Source: CAYYDH01 sp964470615
Lineage (GTDB): Bacteria; Patescibacteriota; Minisyncoccia; Minisyncoccales; GWA2-38-27
DNA: 7,828 nt
Assembly: GCA_964470615.1 (NCBI GenBank)
Contig: CAYYDH010000028.1
Coordinates: 1 to 7,828, forward strand
Reading direction: 5' to 3'
Of this stretch, positions 1 to 5,566 are shown one piece after another. The notes beneath the pieces are model-generated. The model was given only the letters and a program-made list of their open reading frames with translations. It was not told the origin of the DNA and made no database searches. How positions within the stretch are numbered: the stretch's first letter is position 1; the number at the start of each line of letters is the position of its first letter. The position numbers and the translations under genes were made by a program.

Positions 1-232
1 TAAACAGCACGCCGGCCCGGCTTTGGCAGAGAGGACACTTAAACCAAAACCTTGTTCCGCCATAACACGTTTTTGTGATTCCCAGCTCGACATTGATTCC
101 CTGCAGTTCTAATTCAGACTTTATCAGGTTTTCTTTGCTGCGCATTCGGTATTTTTTCAGAAAATCTGAGATTTTAACCTTCGGGCAGTTCTCAACCAGT
201 AATCCTAAATCATTTTGGTTCGTTGATTTCAT
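1..232 (-). CDS. Partial zinc-knuckle protein (N-terminal 77 residues)
   Basis: An open frame starts at the ATG at 232-230 and runs off the left edge, so only the N-terminal 77 residues are visible. It begins MKSTNQNDLG and contains C66-P-L-C69 just after the aromatic stretch RFWFK. This looks like the first half of a zinc ribbon or knuckle whose second Cys pair would lie beyond the edge. Small proteins with a 'W-F-x-C-P-x-C' signature followed by a basic/aromatic stretch are common on bacterial mobile elements, where their role is mostly unknown. The start lies inside the last codons of the preceding gene (23-bp overlap, different frame), which implies translational coupling and joint expression. 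Function is not assigned. The CxxC is seen directly; zinc binding is inferred. Confidence 0.65.
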   Translation of the reverse strand, partial: MKSTNQNDLGLLVENCPKVKISDFLKKYRMRSKENLIKSELELQGINVELGITKTCYGGTRFWFKCPLCQSRAGVLF

Positions 233-827
233 TTTTGTTTAAATTAAACTGTTGATTATGGGCCACGAAGGCGTTGCCGGCATTTATTTTCACATTCACT
301 CCTGGCTGTTTCATTTCTTTTAGCAGTAAAATACTTGTTGTCAGCTGCCTGCTGCAAGATTCTAGACTCTTGCTCAACTCTTTGATAATATTTACTCTCA
401 GCTGGCTGAAAGGATAATTATCGTTCCACTCAATATAGGGGCAAAGCAGGGTTTCTATTCTCGTTGCTCGCCAGTAGTTTGCCACGATGCGGTCAACCAG
501 CATAAGCTCAAGAGATGTTTTGCAGTCAAATTCCTTTACTAAGCTGGCCCGAGTGGTGTAGATAAAATTTCTGTACTTTTGGTAAGTGGCGGCGCCGGCC
601 CAGAATCCGTTTTTTAATCCGTGGATTTCTGTGACTTCTTGTTGCAATTTATTCAGTCTTTTTGTTTCTGCCTCGGTCAGCTTTTCTTTGTTTATCAAAC
701 TTAGTATTTCCTCGATGCCAACTCCATCTGCGGTTATGCTTTTATCAAAAAGCCCGGTGATCCTGCTTATCTCGGATTTCCTGTCCTGTCTTTTAATCAG
801 TTTTTTGTTTTGGTTATTGTTTGTCAT
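210..827 (-). CDS. Conserved mobile-element-type hypothetical protein, 205 aa
   Basis: The product is a 205-residue protein of unknown function. The basic N-terminus (residues 8-20) is followed by predicted helices. A core around residues 85-125 contains ASLVKEF and then ELMLVDRIVANYWRA, and the C-terminus ends with PGVNVKINAGNAFVAHNQQFN-like polar sequence (roughly residues 175-195). This layout, a 'LVDRIV-x(2)-W/Y-x-R' helix followed by a Pro-Gly-Val-Asn-Val tail ending in Asn/Gln, recalls uncharacterised proteins of phages and integrative elements. I cannot name a family with certainty. The start is supported by an AAAGGA ribosome-binding site about nine bases upstream. The gene lies 71 bp downstream of the initiator-like gene and overlaps the next gene by 23 bp, so the three probably share an mRNA. 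Confidence 0.8.
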   Translation of the reverse strand: MTNNNQNKKLIKRQDRKSEISRITGLFDKSITADGVGIEEILSLINKEKLTEAETKRLNKLQQEVTEIHGLKNGFWAGAATYQKYRNFIYTTRASLVKEFDCKTSLELMLVDRIVANYWRATRIETLLCPYIEWNDNYPFSQLRVNIIKELSKSLESCSRQLTTSILLLKEMKQPGVNVKINAGNAFVAHNQQFNLNKNEINEPK

Positions 828-898
828 AGTAATTATCCTTTGGTGCCAGAATAATCTCTGGGATGCCCTAAAATTGCCTCAGAACCGCCTTAACACTG

Positions 899-1528
899 CT
901 ATCGCCACTCGATTTTTGATTCCTTGTCGGCATATTCAAGCCACTCGCCGTATTTTGAAATCACAAACCACTTTTTCTTTGCCTCGACCCACTTCATATG
1001 GTCTCCCCGATAAAACGGCTTGTATTTTCTTTCCCCGTTTCTGTATCCCGTCGCCACATTTTTAAAAAACTCCTCATTCTTATTCTTTATCTTATTATCA
1101 TTCTTACTTGTGTCCGTTTTACGTCCACTTTCGGGGATATTACGTCCACTTTCTTGATTTATGCTTCCACTTTCAGAGGTGGTGATTTGGCGTCCACTTT
1201 CATAATTGACCATATTCAATTTCCACAAATCGATGATGACAAAGGTCCGAACCGAGCCGCCACGAACCTTTGTTCTTTCAGTTTCCACTATCCATTTTCT
1301 CGTTAAAAGTTTAGCTATTGTTTTAGAAACGCTCTTTTTATCAACACCCATTTTCTTTGCCAGAAAATTCATTGATGCAAAACATTGTCCACCTTCGCCG
1401 GCCAGTCTTTTCATTATCAGATAAAGCGATTGCTCGTAGGCCGTGGAGTGGTTTACAATCATATTGGGAATTTGCGTGAAATACTTTCTATCTCCGCTCT
1501 CGTTTTTTAGATTAATTTTCATTGTCAT
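899..1528 (-). CDS. Winged-helix replication-initiator-like protein
   Basis: This is probably a DNA-binding replication initiator of a mobile element. From the ATG at 1528 the protein is about 209 aa. It opens with YFTQIPNMI, then LYLIMKRLAGEGGQCFAS, then a helix-turn-helix with LAKKMGVDKKSVSKTIAKLL (about residues 56-75) and a wing. This is the usual order in HTH_36-type domains of phage and plasmid replication proteins. The middle (about residues 109-138) holds four ESG(R/S) repeats, followed by an Asn/Lys-rich stretch. The C-terminus has a basic 'KPFYRGD' segment and ends in EWLEYADKESKIEW, possibly a partner-binding module. A longer frame runs from TTG at 1615 with ATG at 1579, but it crosses two hairpins and adds nothing resembling the domain. 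I therefore prefer 1528 (or the ATG at 1522). No clear SD is seen. The repeats may be origin iterons, listed separately. Confidence 0.78.
   Translation of the reverse strand: MTMKINLKNESGDRKYFTQIPNMIVNHSTAYEQSLYLIMKRLAGEGGQCFASMNFLAKKMGVDKKSVSKTIAKLLTRKWIVETERTKVRGGSVRTFVIIDLWKLNMVNYESGRQITTSESGSINQESGRNIPESGRKTDTSKNDNKIKNKNEEFFKNVATGYRNGERKYKPFYRGDHMKWVEAKKKWFVISKYGEWLEYADKESKIEWR
1058..1108. other. AT-rich tract beside the iterons, candidate unwinding element
   Basis: Bases 1061-1110 contain 11 G/C in 50 (22% GC) with strong strand asymmetry: pyrimidine-rich on plus and purine-rich on minus. The tract encodes the Asn/Lys-rich stretch after the ESG repeats and lies directly next to the iteron array. 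In lambda-type origins the iterons in the initiator gene are likewise followed by an AT-rich, purine-asymmetric segment where strands open. The composition is seen; the role is inferred. Confidence 0.45.
1121..1201 (-). repeat. Four iteron-like 12-bp repeats within the initiator gene
   Basis: On the minus strand GAAAGTGGACGT occurs at 1132-1121 and 1153-1142, GAAAGTGGAAGC at 1174-1163 and GAAAGTGGACGC at 1201-1190. The spacing is 21, 21 and 27 bp, so the first three lie on one face of the helix, two turns apart. All four code for Glu-Ser-Gly-(Arg/Ser) with identical codons GAA AGT GGA. A separate Glu-Ser-Gly elsewhere in the same frame, near 1500, uses GAG AGC GGA. Conservation at the DNA level suggests a binding site as well as a linker. 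Known parallels are the lambda O gene iterons. Confidence 0.6.
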
Positions 1529-1553
1529 GTTTTTCAATTTGAAGCAAAAAAAC

Positions 1554-1574
1554 AACCTTTCTTTTAAAAAGGTT
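1554..1574 (-). terminator. Weak terminator or attenuator-like hairpin before the initiator
   Basis: On the minus strand AACCTTT pairs with AAAGGTT (arms 1574-1568 and 1560-1554, 7-nt loop). One G follows, then a run of seven T (1552-1546). The stem has only two G-C pairs, so termination would be weak. It lies between the stop at 1616 and the preferred start at 1528, where it could attenuate expression of the initiator. It falls inside the frame only if the TTG at 1615 or the ATG at 1579 is used. Confidence 0.4.
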
Positions 1575-1584
1575 AGCATATTAG

Positions 1585-1617
1585 AGTTGAGTGAGCGGTG
1601 AGTGATTTCACTCAACT
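1585..1617 (-). promoter_or_regulatory. 10-bp perfect inverted repeat with an alternative hairpin
   Basis: AGTTGAGTGA at 1585-1594 is the exact reverse complement of TCACTCAACT at 1608-1617, with a 13-nt loop. A second GAGTGA inside the loop (1600-1605) can instead pair with TCACTC at 1608-1613, leaving two bases between the arms, so the two hairpins exclude each other. The element begins at the stop codon of the 288-residue gene (TAG, 1618-1616). It could be a DNA operator or an RNA switch controlling the initiator. Only the symmetry is seen. Confidence 0.45.
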
Positions 1618-2482
1618 ACACGGTCCTGTGCACTTTTTTGTTTTCAAAATCGGTCTGAAAGAAGTTGTCTATCTTGAACACATTTTTGATTTTGTCGTTT
1701 AATCGCCTGGCCGTGTCATAAAGATGTCGCCAGTCCAGCTCCAGGTCCTCTGTTGAGGCATCTATTCTTTCCATAATTGGCAGAGACATCGCCACCCTCA
1801 AGAGATCGTATTCCTGGGTACGCTCTCTTTTGATGATTAGAACTTTGTCGCAGAAATCCCGGAACAACACGCCTTGGTCGAAACGGAATTTGGGCGAGAG
1901 TGCCTGCCCTTTTTTCTTTGCTGTTTTTTCTTTTTGCCTTTTTAAACCCTTCAACAGCTCTATGTCGCAGGCCCAGCCGCCGGTCTTAATTTGGAAATCA
2001 GTGTCGCCGGCCAGCTTCAGGAATTTTTCCTTTTCCAGGTCTTTTAAGGCCGGAAAGATTACGATGTGCTTATTCTCTTTATCTGAAATATCATCATTGC
2101 TAAGCCTGAATTTAGTATTTTCCAGCTGCACTGCTTTTTTAATGATTGCTTCCTTTACGATTTGCAGCTGCTTGTCTTTGCCGTAGGGCTCGGTGATTAA
2201 GTTGTTGAATTCGTTTATCCCGAAGTCTTCCAGTTTTTGCCAGTCGTTTACCGTGAAGGATATTGTATAAAAAGTTCCTTTGTCAGCGGTTTTTGAAGGA
2301 TCAAAATTTTCCAGGTCATCTTTCGGCGTATCTAAATCTTTAACGACACCTTCCTTTTCAAGTCGGTTAAGCATTTCAAAAAAGCTGTTACTACGCAGCC
2401 ACTTGTTGATGCTCACATTTTTATCCGGCTTAACTTTATAAATGTCGGAAAGCAGTTCTCGGCTTTCAAAATCTAATGGCAT
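1616..2482 (-). CDS. Hypothetical protein, 288 aa, possible C-terminal winged helix
   Basis: I do not recognise this protein. It is mixed alpha/beta in character. Residues 1-60 include a helical, basic segment (INKWLRSNSFFEMLNRLEKE). Residues 70-130 include a hydrophobic/aromatic strand (FYTISFTVNDWQKL) and residues 139-146 the strand IVIFPAL. A lysine-rich linker spans about 178-192. The last 65 residues contain LLRVAMSLPIMERID, then LDWRHLYDTARRLNDKIKN, ending in FFQTDFENKKVHR. That resembles a winged-helix domain of the transcriptional-regulator C-terminal type, although no recognition-helix consensus can be assigned. The stop abuts a 10-bp inverted repeat and the initiator-like gene follows, so a role in controlling or helping replication is plausible but unproven. 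No SD is seen before the ATG at 2482. Confidence 0.75.
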   Translation of the reverse strand: MPLDFESRELLSDIYKVKPDKNVSINKWLRSNSFFEMLNRLEKEGVVKDLDTPKDDLENFDPSKTADKGTFYTISFTVNDWQKLEDFGINEFNNLITEPYGKDKQLQIVKEAIIKKAVQLENTKFRLSNDDISDKENKHIVIFPALKDLEKEKFLKLAGDTDFQIKTGGWACDIELLKGLKRQKEKTAKKKGQALSPKFRFDQGVLFRDFCDKVLIIKRERTQEYDLLRVAMSLPIMERIDASTEDLELDWRHLYDTARRLNDKIKNVFKIDNFFQTDFENKKVHRTV

Positions 2483-2560
2483 GGTAATTTAATTTATTGT
2501 AATTTTCGCCTTTATGTTGGCACAGGTTAAACATTTTTTCAAGCTGTTGTTGCATTACAA

Positions 2561-2589
2561 AAGCCCCGATGCATTTCTGTCGGGGCCTT
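2561..2589 (-). terminator. Rho-independent terminator of the GC-rich unit
   Basis: GCCCCGA (2563-2569) pairs with TCGGGGC (2580-2586) around a 10-nt loop, and flanking A/T pairs lengthen the stem. On the minus strand it is followed by TTTTG. It lies 27 bp after the stop of the 186-residue gene. The plus-strand side also has CCTTTG, so some bidirectional action is possible. Confidence 0.82.
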
Positions 2590-2615
2590 TGTCATGAAAA
2601 CTTGTGCCGTCGTCG

Positions 2616-3176
2616 CTACGCCACTTTGGCGAGGAATTGAGACGTGATCTCGTTGGCAACGCCGCCGATCTCCCGAGCCTTCGCTTGAGCATCTTTGACG
2701 TTCCAGAAAAGATCCACATGCAACGATGGACACCGGCAACGATAAGCCACATAGAACTGGCCGTCGCTGTGCTGCACAACGAAGAATCCCTGAACCACGG
2801 TCAAAAGATTCCTCATCGTCATGCTAATCGACGACCCGTGAGTGTCCAAGTGAACGGTTTTGCCGTCCAACTTGGAATGCCCTTCACGATCGATAAGGTC
2901 AACAATCTTGAAGTTGGCCACGTCGATGATGAGGTATCCTGCGTGCTTGCTGCCGTCGTCATTCCTGCCGGCGTTCGCTTGTTCCAGCGAGAGATAGGCC
3001 GGCTCCTGGGGGTTCGTCGTGGTAATGGTGTTCGTATGAGCCACCAAACCGGCGAGATCCTCAGCCTCCATGCTTGCGGGGACGTAGATCAGTCCCTTTG
3101 TCTTTTGAACTGCTTCCGACACGAGGACGATTGCGTTCCTGAGCGTCCCGATAAGGGCCAGAACCAAATTTTTCAT
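2616..3176 (-). CDS. GC-rich orphan hypothetical protein, 186 aa
   Basis: No family is recognised. The ATG at 3176 is chosen because AGGAG (3188-3184) sits seven bases upstream and a strong promoter and structured leader precede it; the longer open frame to 3362 would cross the promoter. The protein starts MKNLVLALIGTLRNAIVLVS, a hydrophobic or amphipathic segment too short for a confident signal peptide. A polar, Thr/Asn-rich region (about 47-75) follows, then a soluble alpha/beta part with AGYLIIDVANFKIVDLID (79-96) and LLTVVQGFFVVQHSDGQFYVAYRC (about 124-147), a C-x-C pair at 147-149, and an Ala-rich C-terminal helix (160-186). Sampled GC is about 60%, against about 37% for neighbours. With its private promoter and terminator it looks like an independently acquired cassette. 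Confidence 0.75.
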   Translation of the reverse strand: MKNLVLALIGTLRNAIVLVSEAVQKTKGLIYVPASMEAEDLAGLVAHTNTITTTNPQEPAYLSLEQANAGRNDDGSKHAGYLIIDVANFKIVDLIDREGHSKLDGKTVHLDTHGSSISMTMRNLLTVVQGFFVVQHSDGQFYVAYRCRCPSLHVDLFWNVKDAQAKAREIGGVANEITSQFLAKVA

Positions 3177-3183
3177 GACACTA

Positions 3184-3188
3184 CTCCT
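3184..3188 (-). promoter_or_regulatory. Strong Shine-Dalgarno deciding the start at 3176
   Basis: The minus strand reads TTAGGAGTAG before the ATG at 3176, placing AGGAG seven bases away. This is the best ribosome-binding site in the window, and most neighbouring genes have none. It excludes the upstream ATG at 3362 as the working start. Confidence 0.8.
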
Positions 3189-3204
3189 AATTCTCAACGT
3201 GCTA

Positions 3205-3252
3205 CCACTTTTCCCAAGTGGCTTAGGGGAGCAAACCATCATGGTTTTGCTC
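3205..3252 (-). promoter_or_regulatory. Structured 5' leader with two hairpins
   Basis: Between the predicted transcription start (about 3254) and the SD there are two hairpins. The first is GAGC...GCTC at 3229-3252: GAGCAAACCAT against ATGGTTTTGCTC, with one bulged base. The second is CCACTT/AAGTGG at 3205-3210/3216-3221 with a 5-nt loop. The first lies at the very 5' end of the message, a position known to stabilise transcripts. No riboswitch class is recognised. The structures are seen; the function is inferred. Confidence 0.5.
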
Positions 3253-3260
3253 TGTAATTT

Positions 3261-3289
3261 ATCATACCATATAACTATACCTATGTCAA
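3261..3289 (-). promoter_or_regulatory. Near-consensus sigma-70 promoter for the GC-rich gene
   Basis: On the minus strand the -35 box is TTGACA (3289-3284), the spacer is 17 bp and the -10 box is TATGAT (3266-3261). This is a perfect -35 and a five-of-six -10 with optimal spacing, giving a start near 3254. It is the strongest promoter in the window and drives a single gene. Confidence 0.85.
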
Positions 3290-3344
3290 GGATTTGAGGT
3301 GTGAATTCAATCTGCAAGCGCAACGCTCGTATAAACAAAAAATC

Positions 3345-3360
3345 GCCTCTATAATGAGGC
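3345..3360 (-). terminator. Terminator of the three-gene charged-protein operon
   Basis: GCCTC (3345-3349) and GAGGC (3356-3360) form a stem with a 6-nt loop. On the minus strand the stem extends through A-T and G-U pairs to about 11 bp and is followed by ATTTTTTG. It starts 15 bases after the stop of the 311-residue gene. The plus-strand side also ends in ATTTTTA, so it may work both ways. Confidence 0.82.
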
Positions 3361-3375
3361 AATTTTTAGTATAAA

Positions 3376-4311
3376 TTATCTCCCCAATTTAACTTTTCTG
3401 GAACCAGCGTCAAAGACGCCGCCGTTTATTGTGTACTCAACAATCCTGCCAGTTTTTTCTGTAACTCTTAAAAGAACCCTTGCGTCATCGATTTTTATCA
3501 GATCAATTTTTTGATTATCGCCGTCGCCATAAAGGTCTAATAAGTTTAATTCGCCCTGCGGAGCGTTTTGCAAGGTTAATTGATCGCCACTCAGAACCAT
3601 ATTCATTTTATTCATAAGCTTTTTTGCGTCTGAGTTAATGTTGATTTCTACGCGAGGTTTTTCTTCTTTACGCTCATATTCGCCAGAACTTTTCATCACT
3701 AGTCTTGAGGCTTTATCTTGGAACTCTCTGTCAGACATAAATCCCAAATTATTATCTGCAATAATATCGCCAATATGCTTTCCGTCTTTGTAAATACTAA
3801 ACCTTTCTCCGGAGCGCTCACCTGGGTGGGCTTCCATGGTTATACCCTCTCCCAAATCTCTAAGCATTTCATTTTTACGGGCGTCTTTTTCTGAAACTTG
3901 GCCTAATTCTTTTCTTCTATTGAGTGATTCAATGTATTCTTCGTGGGTTTTTGTAACTTGTTCGCCACTCTCTGTTAGCCGCTTGCCATATTTATATATC
4001 AATGCATCATTATCAGAAAATAAATCTTCGGGTTTTACATCGCCTTTTCCTTTTTTGTGCTTTATTTCTAATTGCATTCTTTCATTCAAGTATTCGTATC
4101 TATCCGCAAATTCTTCAGCGGATGAAAGGCCGAGTGATTTTGCAAATTTACCCACTTCCTTCTCGGTATCGGCTGCTATTTTTTCATATCTTTCATTCTC
4201 TTTTTTAATTTCCTCATCATAGTCAATTTTTTCTTCTGGTCGTATCGGTTGCTCGGGGGCTTTCTGTTCGTCTTCCGGCCCCCTTGATTGCTCTCCATAA
4301 TTTTTTGCCAT
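3376..4311 (-). CDS. Charged hypothetical protein, 311 aa, with a C-terminal beta-rich domain
   Basis: No family is recognised. Residues 1-50 are Glu/Lys/Pro-rich and probably disordered. Residues 50-155 are helical and highly charged, including SLGLSSAEEFADRYEYLNERM and RRKELGQVSEKDARKNEML. Residues 155-207 look like a small beta/alpha unit with FSIYKDGKHIGDIIADN and a Phe/Met-rich segment. Residues 220-311 read as a compact beta-rich domain (VEININSDAKKLMNKM, ALVLLRVTEK-like strands near 278-286, VEYTINGGVF, RKVKLGR). There is no signal peptide or membrane segment, so the protein should be cytoplasmic. It is the last gene of the operon, 35 bp after the J-domain gene, and a terminator follows. 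It may be a client or partner of the J-domain protein, which is inference from context only. The ATG is preceded by AT-only sequence without an SD. Confidence 0.78.
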   Translation of the reverse strand: MAKNYGEQSRGPEDEQKAPEQPIRPEEKIDYDEEIKKENERYEKIAADTEKEVGKFAKSLGLSSAEEFADRYEYLNERMQLEIKHKKGKGDVKPEDLFSDNDALIYKYGKRLTESGEQVTKTHEEYIESLNRRKELGQVSEKDARKNEMLRDLGEGITMEAHPGERSGERFSIYKDGKHIGDIIADNNLGFMSDREFQDKASRLVMKSSGEYERKEEKPRVEININSDAKKLMNKMNMVLSGDQLTLQNAPQGELNLLDLYGDGDNQKIDLIKIDDARVLLRVTEKTGRIVEYTINGGVFDAGSRKVKLGR

Positions 4312-4346
4312 ATTTTTTAAACTTAATAGTAACTATTTTTAAAAAT

Positions 4347-5552
4347 TTAGGTTTTGGTTAAAAAATCATAGGCCGCTTGAATTTTATGGAATTTTTTAGC
4401 AGCTTCTTTTTCTTTACCAGGATTCCTATCTGGGTGAAATTCCTTTGCCATTTTTCTATAGGCTGAATCAATTTCTTTACGGGTAGCATTTTTTGAAACT
4501 CCCAATACTTTATAATAGTCAACATTATTTTGCCTTGTTTCCGGCCTGTTTTGCCTTTGCTCGTTCTCTCTCCTTCTACGATTTTCTTCCTCTCGCTTCA
4601 TTCTTTCAGCTTCTTGTTTTTCTTTTTCCTCTTTTTCTCTCTGTTTTTTTATTTCCTCCATTGTGCGATCAAAATTTTTGATTGTTTCATCAAGTTTTCT
4701 TTTTTGCTCCTCTGAACTTTTTCGCACCCCTCGCATTGTCTCTTCCCATCTTTTATCACTTTCTTCTTTCCGCTTTCTTCGTTCTTCTTTTTCTGCTTTT
4801 TCTTTTGCTAATCTATCTGTTTCTGCCTTTTTTTGTTCTTCCTGACGTTTTCTTTCCTCCGCCTGTTTTTTTAATTTGGCCTCTTGTTTTTTCTTCGATT
4901 CTTCGACTTGACGTTCGGCTTCTTTTTTCTTACGTTCTTCATCTAATTTTTTAAAATGCGCATCCCATTTTTCTTTTTCCTTTCTAGTACGCTCCTCGTC
5001 CTCTTTTTTTCTATCGGCCACCCATTTATCGTGTTTTTCTTGCTGCAACCTTTTTTCTTCTTGTTCTTTTGCTTTTTTCTGCGCCCCTTCTCCTTCTCTT
5101 ATTTTTTGTCTCTCTTCCGGTGATGCATTTGCCCACCTTTGTCTGTTTTCTTCTCTTTGCCTCTGCCGCTGGTCTGCTTCGATTTCCATTTGCCCTCTGC
5201 GTTCATCCCTTTCTTTTTGACGTTGATCTGCTTCTGCCTCCATCTGCCTTCTATGTGCCGCATAATCTTTATCTTTTTGGGCATTTGGCGATTCCTGCTG
5301 TATTGGGGTTTGTTCTGCAGGTTGACCTTCTCTGTTAACTGAAAAAGCATTATCAAGTTCATTATATGCTCTTGATAGTTCTTCATTATCCTGTCTCTGT
5401 GCCTGCTCTTTTACCTCTTGGAACTTTTCCGGAGGCACTGGAGCAGGTGCCGGGGAAACTTCGGGCTGAGCCTGTGCTTCTGGAGCCGGAACTGATTCTT
5501 GAACAGGCGGTGGCATTGATTCCGAGGGAAATCCCTCTGGAGAATTTGGCAT
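4347..5552 (-). CDS. C-terminal J-domain protein with a long Glu/Lys/Arg-rich helix, 401 aa
   Basis: This is a DnaJ-type co-chaperone of unusual shape. Residues 1-42 are Pro/Ala/Glu-rich and disordered. Residues 43-95 form a polar linker with EELSRAYNELDNAF. Residues 98-338 are almost entirely Glu, Lys, Arg and Gln, typical of a long single alpha-helix or coiled coil. Residues 344-401 are a J-domain: DYYKVLGVSKNAT, then IDSAYRKMAKEFHPDRNPG with the catalytic H373-P374-D375, and a final helix AAKKFHKIQAAYDFL. J-domains stimulate Hsp70 (DnaK) ATPase through HPD. Here there is no Gly/Phe region, zinc centre or client-binding domain, so it is a class III (type C) protein with the J-domain at the end of a rod. 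No membrane segment is seen. It lies 14 bp after the 118-residue gene and 35 bp before the 311-residue gene. What it delivers to Hsp70 is unknown. Confidence 0.9.
   Translation of the reverse strand: MPNSPEGFPSESMPPPVQESVPAPEAQAQPEVSPAPAPVPPEKFQEVKEQAQRQDNEELSRAYNELDNAFSVNREGQPAEQTPIQQESPNAQKDKDYAAHRRQMEAEADQRQKERDERRGQMEIEADQRQRQREENRQRWANASPEERQKIREGEGAQKKAKEQEEKRLQQEKHDKWVADRKKEDEERTRKEKEKWDAHFKKLDEERKKKEAERQVEESKKKQEAKLKKQAEERKRQEEQKKAETDRLAKEKAEKEERRKRKEESDKRWEETMRGVRKSSEEQKRKLDETIKNFDRTMEEIKKQREKEEKEKQEAERMKREEENRRRRENEQRQNRPETRQNNVDYYKVLGVSKNATRKEIDSAYRKMAKEFHPDRNPGKEKEAAKKFHKIQAAYDFLTKT
5167..5275 (-). repeat. 54-bp tandem duplication within the charged helix
   Basis: Two diverged copies 54 bp apart encode an 18-residue repeat: RRQMEAEADQRQKERDE, then RGQMEIEADQRQRQREEN (residues 101-136). 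Eighteen residues is five helical turns, which keeps the charge pattern in phase. It suggests that the rod grew by tandem duplication. Confidence 0.6.
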
Positions 5553-5566
5553 GACTTTAAATAAAA

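Noticed and set aside
1121..1201. CRISPR array
   Set aside because: Repeats are 12 bp with 9-15 bp gaps and lie in frame in a protein. There are no spacers of CRISPR size and no cas genes.
586..1424. Plus-strand open frames opposite the 205-residue and initiator genes
   Set aside because: Hydrophobic or Ser/Phe-rich shadows without SD or promoter, opposite well-supported minus-strand genes.
1529..1615. TTG start at 1615 for the initiator-like protein
   Set aside because: The added residues are encoded by two hairpins and do not resemble the domain, which normally begins near the YFTQIPNMI segment.
2561..3254. Integron cassette with an attC site
   Set aside because: The cassette-like gene has a plain terminator at its 3' end. 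No attC core motifs or integrase are seen.
2604..3257. Plus-strand open frame of 217 codons opposite the GC-rich gene
   Set aside because: It exists because of high GC. Promoter, SD, start and terminator all fit the minus-strand gene, and the plus frame has no such signals.
3177..3362. Upstream extension of the GC-rich gene to an ATG at 3362
   Set aside because: This frame runs through the -10/-35 promoter, the leader hairpins and the neighbouring terminator. The start at 3176 has a good SD.
4493..5342. Several plus-strand and one minus-strand (5099-5386) open frames in the charged-helix gene
   Set aside because: The low-complexity purine-rich coding strand gives long Phe/Leu/Ser or Lys/Arg-rich shadow frames. 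None has initiation signals.
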